Shown: in pieces, positions 1-6,740 of the stretch
Position numbering within the stretch: the first letter of the stretch is position 1
How the letters are laid out: each line of letters starts with the position of its first letter
Source: Faecalicatena fissicatena
GTDB taxonomy: Bacteria; Bacillota; Clostridia; Lachnospirales; Lachnospiraceae
DNA length: 64,000 nt
NCBI GenBank assembly: GCA_001028025.1
Contig: LDAQ01000019.1
Span: forward strand, 1-64,000
Reading direction: 5' to 3'
Translations under genes and position numbers: made by a program
The notes under the pieces: model-generated
The model's database searches: none
Told to the model about the DNA's origin: nothing
What the model saw: the letters and a program-made list of their open reading frames with translations, nothing else

Positions 1-78
1 TTGCTATCTTAATGACATTGGTCCCGTCCCAGGCAGGCGCCCCTTCACCCCTCCGCCAAACAAGCTGCACACAATATA

Positions 79-107
79 TTGACAGAGAAGGATTACAATT
101 GTAATAT
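79..107 (+). promoter_or_regulatory. SigA-type promoter with BlaI/MecI-like operator for the PBP gene
   Basis: TTGACA (79-84), 17 bp spacer, TAATAT (102-107). A perfect 14-bp palindrome ATTACAATTGTAAT (92-105) covers the end of the spacer and most of the -10 box. Its TACA-N2-TGTA core is the pattern bound by BlaI/MecI penicillinase repressors, and the gene it controls is a MecA-like PBP. No BlaI or BlaR1 gene lies in the window. Bases 1-78 hold no gene I can support. Confidence 0.65.
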
Positions 108-178
108 TAAGAGGAGACTTGTATTTTTATTTTGCAGTGTAATGTAATATGGGGTTACAGAAAGGCAGGGGATTTATA

Positions 179-2260
179 TTGGCAGACAGAAAAGAGTACA
201 GGAGAAGGAAGAGAAACCAGAAACAGGGAAAGAAGTGGATTATCCCGGTAGTGGCAGGGGCAATTGTGCTGCTGGCTGCTGCGGGAGTATTGGCATGGTG
301 GCTTCTGCGAGTGAAGACGACCCCTCAGGATGCAGCCGAACAATATTTTTCCCTGCTGAATGAAGGTAAGTACGAGGAAATGTACCAGTTGCTGAGCGAG
401 GACAGCAAAAGCGGAATTTCCCAGGAGGATTTTGTTGAACGGAATCAGAATATTTATGAGGGAATTGAAGCAAAAAATATTCAGATAACTGTTCAGGGAG
501 AACCTGGATACAAAGAAGGTAAGAAGAAAGCAGTGATTTCTTATTCAACGGCTATGGATACGCTGGCAGATGAGATTACTTTTGACAACAAGATGAATTT
601 TATGAAAGAAGGGAAGGAATACCGGATTGTCTGGGATTCTACGCTGATTTTCCCTTCTTTGCAGGATGGATATAAAGTGCAGATCAATACGCAGACCGCA
701 AAACGTGGGGCTATACTGGATCGCAGCGGGCAGATGCTTGCCGGTCAGGGGACCGTATCGGAGGTCGGGATCGTCCCGGGAAAACTCGGAGAACAGAAAG
801 AAGAATCCGTGAAAAAGATTGCGGAAATCCTGGGGATGTCGGAGGACAGTATCAACGAAAAACTAAACGCTTCCTACGTACAGGAGGATTCTTTTGTACC
901 GGTGAAGGAGATTGCTAAAAATGATCCCGCTGAAGAAGAACTGCTGAAGATCCAGGGAATCATGATTAATGATAAGGAGGAAAGAGTGTACCCGCTTGGC
1001 GCTGCAGCGGGACATCTTACGGGTTATATTCAGGCAGTAACTGCGGAAGACCTTGAAGAATTGAGCGAAAAAGGGTATCATGAGAATAGTGTTGTTGGTA
1101 AGTCAGGCTTGGAGAGGGCATTTGAGGATCAGCTCAGGGCTGCTGATGGATGCAGCATCGTAATTGTAAGTGAAGATGGTGCAGAGATTGAAACCCTGGC
1201 CCTGAAGCCGGCGGAGAATGGGAAAGATGTTCAGGTGACCGTGGATGCCGGGATGCAGACAAAAGCGTATGAGCAGTTTGCATCAGATAAAGGAACGGCG
1301 GCGGCTATGAATCCCAAGACAGGAGAAATACTGGCTCTGGTAAGTACCCCGGGGTATGATCCAAATGATTTTGTTATGGGAATGTCCGATAAGCGCTGGG
1401 AGGAACTGAATAATGATGAGAATAAACCGCTGACCAACCGATTCAATACTTCCTGGGTTCCCGGATCGACTTTCAAAGCGATTACAGCCGCAATCGGCGT
1501 GGAAACCGGAAAGATCCAGCCGGATGCCAATATGGGGGATGTCGGTTTAAGCTGGCAGAAAGACGGGAGCTGGGGCGATTATCACGTAACAACACTGACG
1601 GATTATGGATCTGAAGTAAATTTGGAGAATGCTCTTGTCTATTCGGACAATATTTATTTTGCAAGAGCGGCGCTGGATATAGGTGCGGATACAATCAGCG
1701 AGTATTTTAAGAAAATGGGTTTTGATGAGGAACTTCCATTTGAACTGACGCTTTCCACCTCATCATATGATGACGATGACAATATAGATTCCGAGATTCA
1801 GCTTGCCGATACCGGTTATGGCCAGGGACAGCTGCTGGTGAATCCGGTGCATATGCTGTCTATGTACACCATGTTTGTGAACAGCGGCAGTATGATTCAG
1901 CCTACAATCCTGTATCAGGAGCAGGCGGAGGCAAAAGTATGGAAGCAAAACGTGGTTTCAGCGGAGACGGCGGAACTGGTGAAAAACGACTTGGTTCAGG
2001 TCATTGAAAACCCTTCCGGTACCGGGGCGGGCGCTAAGATAGACGGAGTGCTGATGCTTGGGAAGACAGGGACGGCGGAAATCAAAGAGAGCCAGGATGA
2101 CACGGACGGAGTGGAAAGAGGCTGGTTCGTCTGCGGGACGACGGAGGATATCGAAAAGCCCGTACTGGCTGTGGGTATGGTAGAAGATGTGAAAGACAAA
2201 GGCGGCAGCAGTTATGTGACTGCAAAAGTGCGTGAATTTGTGGCGGCCTATGAGCAGTAA
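179..2260 (+). CDS. MecA-like class B penicillin-binding protein (PBP2 family transpeptidase)
   Basis: Membrane-anchored D,D-transpeptidase that cross-links peptidoglycan outside the cell. A basic N-terminus and one membrane anchor (about residues 20-45) are followed by an NTF2-like MecA N-terminal domain (about 48-160), a PBP dimerisation domain and the transpeptidase domain. All three penicillin-binding motifs are present: STFK (about 430), SDN (about 489) and KTG (about 629). The MecA N-terminal domain is typical of low-affinity, beta-lactam-tolerant PBPs, although affinity cannot be read from sequence. I chose the TTG at 179 because AGGGG lies 7 nt upstream; the in-frame ATG at 149 has no ribosome binding site. 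The TTG start gives 693 aa. A BlaI-like operator in the promoter suggests induction by beta-lactams. Confidence 0.88.
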   Translation: MADRKEYRRRKRNQKQGKKWIIPVVAGAIVLLAAAGVLAWWLLRVKTTPQDAAEQYFSLLNEGKYEEMYQLLSEDSKSGISQEDFVERNQNIYEGIEAKNIQITVQGEPGYKEGKKKAVISYSTAMDTLADEITFDNKMNFMKEGKEYRIVWDSTLIFPSLQDGYKVQINTQTAKRGAILDRSGQMLAGQGTVSEVGIVPGKLGEQKEESVKKIAEILGMSEDSINEKLNASYVQEDSFVPVKEIAKNDPAEEELLKIQGIMINDKEERVYPLGAAAGHLTGYIQAVTAEDLEELSEKGYHENSVVGKSGLERAFEDQLRAADGCSIVIVSEDGAEIETLALKPAENGKDVQVTVDAGMQTKAYEQFASDKGTAAAMNPKTGEILALVSTPGYDPNDFVMGMSDKRWEELNNDENKPLTNRFNTSWVPGSTFKAITAAIGVETGKIQPDANMGDVGLSWQKDGSWGDYHVTTLTDYGSEVNLENALVYSDNIYFARAALDIGADTISEYFKKMGFDEELPFELTLSTSSYDDDDNIDSEIQLADTGYGQGQLLVNPVHMLSMYTMFVNSGSMIQPTILYQEQAEAKVWKQNVVSAETAELVKNDLVQVIENPSGTGAGAKIDGVLMLGKTGTAEIKESQDDTDGVERGWFVCGTTEDIEKPVLAVGMVEDVKDKGGSSYVTAKVREFVAAYEQ

Positions 2261-2355
2261 GGCAAGATATACAATTTACAGTAAGATATTTTGTATAATT
2301 TTAAAATCCGGGGTATGTAATAATATATAAAAATATTTGAAATAAGATATCTATA

Positions 2356-2384
2356 TTGAGATGCGAAAAGACATATGCTAGAAT
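2356..2384 (+). promoter_or_regulatory. Promoter of the small toxin-like gene
   Basis: TTGAGA (2356-2361), 17 bp, TAGAAT (2379-2384) with a TG extension one base upstream of the -10 box. The predicted start, near 2391, coincides with the first base of the 5' sequence that can pair with the 3' untranslated region. Confidence 0.6.
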
Positions 2385-2455
2385 CAGTACAAGAACAACC
2401 GTAAATTAGGGTGGTTGGCCTCCCGTTCTTATTACATAGAAGGGAGGTGGTGCGA

Positions 2456-2548
2456 ATGGATAAGAAACCATTTGATTTTAAGGATCTGATGCAATTTGGA
2501 ATGTTCCTGATTGCACTACTGACCTTTATTTATCTTATGAACCATTAG
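2456..2548 (+). CDS. Small hydrophobic holin-like toxin peptide (type I TA candidate)
   Basis: A 30-residue peptide with a charged N-terminus (MDKKPFDFKD) and one membrane segment (about residues 11-27) ending in MNH. AGGGAGG lies 8 nt before the ATG; an in-frame GTG two codons earlier is possible. Size, layout and the downstream hairpin fit the putative holin-like toxins (TxpA/Fst-like) of Firmicutes, which insert into the cell's own membrane and are silenced by an antisense RNA. The 5' bases AAGAACAACCGTAA (2391-2404) can pair with TTACGGTTGTTCTT (2623-2636) downstream, the long-range 5'-3' lock seen in type I toxin mRNAs. Toxicity is inferred, not shown. Confidence 0.62.
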   Translation: MDKKPFDFKDLMQFGMFLIALLTFIYLMNH

Positions 2549-2552
2549 CATA

Positions 2553-2597
2553 AGAAAATCCACCCTCTTACTTTGAACGGTACTGGGTGGAGTTTCT
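2553..2597. terminator. Stem-loop shared by toxin mRNA and antisense RNA
   Basis: The left arm AAGAAAATCCACCC and the right arm GGGTGGAGTTTCTT (2585-2598) pair over 14 positions with one mismatch. The stem carries T-rich sequence on its 3' side in both orientations, so it could end the sense and the antisense transcript. Confidence 0.5.
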
Positions 2598-2641
2598 TGC
2601 TTCATTATTTTAAGGTCAACCGTTACGGTTGTTCTTACTAT
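2555..2641 (-). ncRNA. Candidate RatA-like antisense RNA to the toxin 3' region
   Basis: On the minus strand, TTGCAT (2676-2671), a 17 bp spacer and TATATT (2653-2648) predict a start near 2641. The transcript would run leftward through the toxin 3' untranslated region, including the 5'-3' lock sequence, and end at the shared stem-loop, about 85-90 nt in all. This is the layout of RatA/TxpA-type antitoxin RNAs. Prediction from sequence only. Confidence 0.42.
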
Positions 2642-2742
2642 ATTGATAATATATCATAAAAATAATAATTATGCAATCCAGGAAATTTATTTTGAAATAT
2701 AAATTTAGAATAAATTTAGAATATGACAGGTGGGACCGTTTC

Positions 2743-3399
2743 ATGAAGGAATTACTGAAAAGAACACTTCCCTTTTGGGAAGATTTGACGAAAAGGGAGC
2801 AGGATGCCCTGGCCCAGCGGGTAGTAGAGAGTACGTATGAGAAAGGTTTGGTCCTTCATTATGGCGGGCGGGAATGTGCCGGTGTGCAGATTATTAAAAC
2901 TGGGCAGGCAAGAGTTTATGTGACTTCCCCCGGCGGCGGAGAGATTACGCTGTTTCGGCTGGTTGATGAAGACGTCAGCATCCTGAGTGCCGCATGCATG
3001 ATGAAGGGGCTGGATATCGAACTGGATATGGAACTGGAGCAGGATTCTGTCATTTGTACAATCCCCAAGGGATTATACAGGGAGATCAGCGAACAGAACG
3101 CAAAAGTAAAGGATTATACTCTGGAAATGATTTCTGAAAAGTTTTCGGATATCATGTGGCTGTTTAACCAGTATGTATTTTCCAATGTGGCATCCAGGCT
3201 GGCAGATTCTATTCTGGAACACCGCTCTCTTGCTGGGGGCGATGTACTGAAAATCACGCACGATGCTCTGGCGCGCGATATCGGTACGGCCAGAGAAGTA
3301 GTGACCAGGCTGTTAAAACAATTTCAGACAGATGGTCTGGTAAAACTTACCCGCGGCCATATCGAAGTATTGGATGCGGCAAAATTGGGAAAAGTATAA
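2743..3399 (+). CDS. Crp/Fnr-family transcriptional regulator
   Basis: A 218-residue cytoplasmic regulator with an N-terminal cyclic-nucleotide-binding-type beta barrel (about 25-125), a dimerisation helix (about 130-160) and a C-terminal winged helix (about 160-215). The recognition helix reads TAREVVTR, keeping the R-E-x-x-x-R spacing that Crp uses to read TGTGA. There is no N-terminal four-cysteine cluster, so it is not an oxygen-sensing Fnr with an Fe-S centre, and no canonical cAMP-binding motif, so the ligand is unknown. The ATG at 2743 has AGGTGGG 8 nt upstream; starting at 2671 would run through the antisense promoter of the toxin locus. The following gene is thioredoxin, with a TGTGA-N5-TCACA site between the two. 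Confidence 0.82.
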   Translation: MKELLKRTLPFWEDLTKREQDALAQRVVESTYEKGLVLHYGGRECAGVQIIKTGQARVYVTSPGGGEITLFRLVDEDVSILSAACMMKGLDIELDMELEQDSVICTIPKGLYREISEQNAKVKDYTLEMISEKFSDIMWLFNQYVFSNVASRLADSILEHRSLAGGDVLKITHDALARDIGTAREVVTRLLKQFQTDGLVKLTRGHIEVLDAAKLGKV

Positions 3400-3416
3400 G
3401 AAGATAAAGCCTGTTT

Positions 3417-3457
3417 TGTGATTTTGTCACAGAAAGATCTCAAAATTATGCTATACT
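3417..3457 (+). promoter_or_regulatory. trxA promoter with Crp-like operator
   Basis: Inverted repeat TGTGA-N5-TCACA (3417-3431), then a -10 box TATACT (3452-3457) with no recognisable -35. The palindrome centre (3424) falls about 40 bp upstream of the expected start near 3464, the position used by class II Crp/Fnr activators. The spacer is 5 bp rather than the 6 bp of classical Crp sites. Confidence 0.55.
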
Positions 3458-3532
3458 GACAATATAAACAAAGAAAACAATTCTTATTCACTTAAAAAAA
3501 TAAGCATAAAAATTAGAAGGAGGAAACAAATT

Positions 3533-3841
3533 ATGGCAGTTATAAAACTTACAGCACAGAATTTCGAGCAGGAGGTAGTACAGTCAGAAAAGCCGGTACT
3601 GGTAGACTTTTATGCAGACTGGTGCGGACCATGTAAAATGATGGCTCCTGTTGTGGAAGAGATATCAGAAGAAAAAGAAGACGCAAAAGTATGTAAGCTG
3701 AACATCGATGAAGAGATGGAAATCGCACAGAAATATGGCGTAATGAGTATTCCTACATTTATGGTATTCAAAGATGGGCAGGTTGTAAAAAAAGATTTGG
3801 GGGCAAAGCCAAAAAGCGCAGTTCTCTCCATGTTCGAGTAA
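3533..3841 (+). CDS. trxA: Thioredoxin
   Basis: Small cytoplasmic disulfide reductase of 102 residues, the usual length. It has the redox motif WCGPC (W30-C34) and the cis-proline segment SIPTF. It passes electrons from thioredoxin reductase to enzymes such as ribonucleotide reductase and repairs oxidised proteins. No reductase gene is adjacent. AGGAGG sits just before the ATG. It follows the Crp/Fnr-type regulator by about 130 bp and probably has its own regulated promoter. Confidence 0.95.
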   Translation: MAVIKLTAQNFEQEVVQSEKPVLVDFYADWCGPCKMMAPVVEEISEEKEDAKVCKLNIDEEMEIAQKYGVMSIPTFMVFKDGQVVKKDLGAKPKSAVLSMFE

Positions 3842-3879
3842 GGCTTGGGCGTGAAAGGGGAGTTTGCGGGATGGTATGG

Positions 3880-4135
3880 GGACGCTGTGTGGAATCGTGA
3901 CAGTGCTCTCCGGGATGCGGCATTACGGCATAACAGCCTCTAATCAAAATAAAAGCCAACATGATGAACAACGCCGACAAACACGGGAATGCCGGATGCA
4001 TTCCCGCTTGAGTCGGCTTGTCCGCAGGACTGGAAGTCCTGCGGACAGTTCATATGTTGGCTTTTATTTTGATGAAGAGGCTGTAATGCCGTAATGACGC
4101 ATCCCGGAGAGCACTGTCACGATTCCACACAGCTG
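3880..4135. repeat. Long palindromic element 1 with two apical hairpins
   Basis: An outer stem of about 80 nt per arm (3884-3963 against 4053-4133) has only about four mismatches or gaps. The central part holds two more stems: GCCGAC/GTCGGC (3973-3978/4012-4017) enclosing GGGAATGC/GCATTCCC, and a perfect 12-bp stem GTCCGCAGGACT/AGTCCTGCGGAC (4020-4046). No ORF in it has a ribosome binding site. It lies between the converging trxA and ABC-F genes. Confidence 0.8.
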
Positions 4136-4179
4136 GCGCATCAGGGCGGCAGGAAAATCCCCTCCCAAGGGGTGTCCCG

Positions 4180-4304
4180 GCAGACGGGAGCAGCGGATGT
4201 ATATAGGATAAGCGGCACTTTCAGGGAGGAGATCGTTTTATTAAATAACATGCTGATAAGATAACATACCGCATATCCAAACACAATCCGCCGCCCCCGT
4301 CTGC
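4180..4304. repeat. Degenerate palindrome between elements 1 and 2
   Basis: Arms 4180-4215 and 4269-4304 begin and end with GCAGACGGG and CCCGTCTGC and pair imperfectly in between. Further inverted pieces (CAGGGAGGAG near 4222, CTCCTCCCTG near 4307) suggest an older, decayed or nested copy. Confidence 0.5.
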
Positions 4305-4346
4305 AACTCCTCCCTGGAGGTGATCTCCCGACCGGATGAAGCCCAG

Positions 4347-4641
4347 CCTGTCTGGAATGGGGAGGGAAAGCCCGCCGGGACAACAGGTGAGGGGACTGGA
4401 AGTATAGAGCGCACGGTTAGAAGTCCTTACGTAAAAGAAGCCGTCCGCGAGGGATGGAAAGTGATTTTCCAAAATCACTTTCCAGGACAACCTAAAACGA
4501 GAAAGCATCAGGCTTTCTCGTTGCATGTTGTCTGTGCCCTCGCGGACGGCTTCTTTTGCGTTAGGACTTCTCCGTAAGCGGGTTACTTCCAGCCCCCTCA
4601 CCTGTTGTCCCGGCGGGCTTTCCCTCCCCATTCCAGACAGG
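4347..4641. repeat. Long palindromic element 2 with two apical hairpins
   Basis: An outer stem of about 105 nt per arm (4347-4453 against 4537-4641) is interrupted by one poorly matched patch. The top holds a perfect 14-bp stem with a 2-nt turn (4455-4484) and a 10-bp stem ACGAGAAAGC/GCTTTCTCGT (4497-4521). The architecture matches element 1, and the outer end reads GGGGACGCCTGTCTGGAAT on the minus strand against GGGGACGCTGTGTGGAAT in element 1. It ends 9 bp before the stop of the ABC-F gene. Confidence 0.8.
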
Positions 4642-4649
4642 CGTCCCCT

Positions 4650-6137
4650 TTACCCCCGATCCAGATCCACCCCCAAAGTTGCCACCTTAGTCTGAAAGGT
4701 CTCGTCATGTTCTACAAATATCATCGTGGGCCGATATTCCAGCAGCAGATTTTCGATCTGCATCCGTGAGAACACATCAATAAAATTCATCGGTTCATCC
4801 CAGATGAACAGGTGGGCCGGCTCGCATAAGCTTTTGGCCAGCAGGACCTTCTTTTTCTGGCCCTCGCTGAATTCTTCTATATTCTTTTCGAACTGCATTC
4901 TGCTAAAGTCAAGTTTTCTCAGGAGTGTTTTAAATATGGTTTCATCCAGCTTCCATTGTACTGCAAAATCGGTGAGATTTCCCCTTAGCCAGGAGGTATC
5001 CTGGGAGATATAGGATATTTTTACCTGGCTGCCCAGGTGGAAACTTCCGGTATGAGGAACCGGATCGCCCAGTATCAGGCGGATCAGGCTGGTTTTTCCG
5101 CTGCCATTTTTCCCGCGGAGGCAGACGCGGTCTCCCTTGCGCACTGTCAGGCTGATGTCCCGGCAGACGGGGCGGGAGCCGTAGTCTATACTGATATCTT
5201 CCATAGACAGCAGTACATCTGTGTGATAGGTCAGCAGGTTGAGTTTTAAATCTTCGGCGGTCTCTATATTTTTCAGGAGTTTCCCTTTTTCATTTATGGC
5301 ATGATCCTGACGTTTCTGTGTGGACTTGGAGCGCTTCATCATTTTAGCGGCCTGGTGACCGATATGGCCTCTGTCCGGGCGCAGGCCTGCTATGCGGGTT
5401 CCGGTCTTTGTGCCTTCGATCTTGTCTGACCAGCGTTCGGTCCGGCGGGAGGCTTCCTCCAGGCGCCGGATATCCTGTTTTAATTGGGCATTGCGCTCCA
5501 TCTCCATCTTGTCCTGCGCTTCTTTATTGGAAAACCAGGTTGAAAAGGTTCCTTTCTGAATCTCGATGTCTGTCTTATTGATAGAGAGGACGTGGTCGAT
5601 ACACTCGTCCAGAAAGGTCCGGTCATGGGAGACCAGGATAAACCCTTTCTTGGTGTTCAGATACCGGGCGACTTTTTCCCGGGCCCTGATATCCAGGTGG
5701 TTTGTTGGCTCATCTATGAGTAAAAAGGCATTTTCCTTCAAAAACAGTGCCGCCAGGAGTACTTTTGTGCGCTCCCCGTTGCTGAGTGAAGTGTAAGGGC
5801 GGTAGAGGATTTCCGGATCCGCGTCCAGCAGATTGAGTTCCTTGAAGACCTGCCAGCTCTCTGCCAGGGGATTGATTTCCTCTATGATTGACAGCGTCAT
5901 TTCATCCGGATGTTCCACCGGGTAAGGGAAATATTCAAAATCTACGCTTGCTGAAATTGTGCCGCTGTAGTCGTATCTGCCCAGCAGGAGATTGAGAAAA
6001 GTGGTTTTTCCGCGTCCGTTCCTGCCGATAAAGCCCAGCTTCCAGTCGGTATCAATCTGAAAGGATACATTTTCGAAGATGGGATCAAAGCTGGTATCGT
6101 ATGAAAAAGTTAAATCTGATATCTGAATTCTTGACAT
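4650..6137 (-). CDS. Lsa-type ABC-F ribosomal protection protein
   Basis: A cytoplasmic ABC-F protein of 495 residues with no membrane segments. It binds the ribosomal E site and dislodges lincosamide, streptogramin A or pleuromutilin type drugs. Two ABC domains are visible: Walker A GRNGRGKTT and GKNGSGKTS, signatures SLSNGERTK and EFSEGQKKK, Walker B LIDEPTNHLD and IWDEPMNFID, and H-switches SHDR and EHDE. A basic interdomain linker of about 80 residues corresponds to the antibiotic-resistance domain. The N-terminal sequence and the unusual second Walker B resemble Lsa/CplR proteins rather than EttA or Uup. The exact drug spectrum cannot be read from sequence. GGAGG lies 8 nt upstream of the ATG. 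The leader carries an uORF overlapping a terminator. Confidence 0.85.
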   Translation of the reverse strand: MSRIQISDLTFSYDTSFDPIFENVSFQIDTDWKLGFIGRNGRGKTTFLNLLLGRYDYSGTISASVDFEYFPYPVEHPDEMTLSIIEEINPLAESWQVFKELNLLDADPEILYRPYTSLSNGERTKVLLAALFLKENAFLLIDEPTNHLDIRAREKVARYLNTKKGFILVSHDRTFLDECIDHVLSINKTDIEIQKGTFSTWFSNKEAQDKMEMERNAQLKQDIRRLEEASRRTERWSDKIEGTKTGTRIAGLRPDRGHIGHQAAKMMKRSKSTQKRQDHAINEKGKLLKNIETAEDLKLNLLTYHTDVLLSMEDISIDYGSRPVCRDISLTVRKGDRVCLRGKNGSGKTSLIRLILGDPVPHTGSFHLGSQVKISYISQDTSWLRGNLTDFAVQWKLDETIFKTLLRKLDFSRMQFEKNIEEFSEGQKKKVLLAKSLCEPAHLFIWDEPMNFIDVFSRMQIENLLLEYRPTMIFVEHDETFQTKVATLGVDLDRG

Positions 6138-6187
6138 AAGGCATACCTCCGTATCTGTGTTCTGACATTCGTGTCATGCTTCTCCGA

Positions 6188-6259
6188 TCAGCAGCTGTGA
6201 CGGGAGACCGCATAAAAAAACCGCAGAAAAGTTAATTCCTGCAGCTTCTGATAACACAT
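6188..6259 (-). CDS. Leader peptide (uORF) of the ABC-F gene
   Basis: A 23-codon ORF from ATG (6259-6257) to TGA (6190-6188). It has a strong ribosome binding site AGGAAGG (6274-6268) spaced 8 nt from the ATG, too good to be chance. The ORF runs straight through the terminator hairpin at 6244-6214. A ribosome translating or stalled on it would keep the hairpin from forming, as in antibiotic-induced attenuation of other ABC-F genes. The stop lies about 50 nt before the ABC-F start. The peptide shows no family similarity that I recognise. Confidence 0.6.
   Translation of the reverse strand: MCYQKLQELTFLRFFYAVSRHSC
6214..6244 (-). terminator. Attenuator terminator in the ABC-F leader
   Basis: On the minus strand CTGCAGGAA (6244-6236), a 6-nt loop and TTTCTGCGG (6229-6221) form a 9-bp stem with two G-T pairs, followed by seven T (6220-6214). 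It lies inside the uORF and about 77 bp upstream of the ABC-F start. The rest of the gap up to 6740 shows no further gene, and I found no convincing promoter for either divergent gene. Confidence 0.6.
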
Positions 6260-6740
6260 ATATGGTACCTTCCTATGCCCGTCCGGTGTTCTGCCGGATC
6301 TGTCCGCGGAAACAGCATAAGATAGTGTGGTTCCGGGACTGATATCTGAATATGTGGCATAGTGTCAGTGTATGTTATGAGAAGAATAAATGAATAAACT
6401 TTCCTGTGTTTGCACAACAAAAAAACGGACAGAGTCCTTTCAAGCGGTTTGTTTTGTTATGCATTGATAATTAACAGGAAAAAGTCTTCATTCTTTCATC
6501 TCCAATCATTTTGTTCTGGTGTAATAGTATCAGATATGAGTCGGAAAGTCAATCGGGAAATGGGATCGGCGGACAAACGCATCCTCATAAACGTAAGCAG
6601 AGCTTTCGAATTGTAAATTATTCTGCGGGAGCTTATAGAGTATGATAAAATGAAGCTGATTCAGAAAACGTAAGATCAGGCAGATTAAATAATAGAAAGT
6701 TATCGATTGAATCAAAATCAGGTATTGGAGGTATGGGGAT

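Noticed and set aside
3864..4631. Several ORFs of 76-136 codons on both strands in the palindromic region
   Set aside because: They follow the inverted repeats, give mirror-like peptides without similarity to known proteins and have no ribosome binding sites.
6232..6420. A 62-codon minus-strand ORF ending in the ABC-F leader terminator
   Set aside because: It needs a TTG start without a ribosome binding site. The 23-codon uORF in another frame has a far better initiation site.
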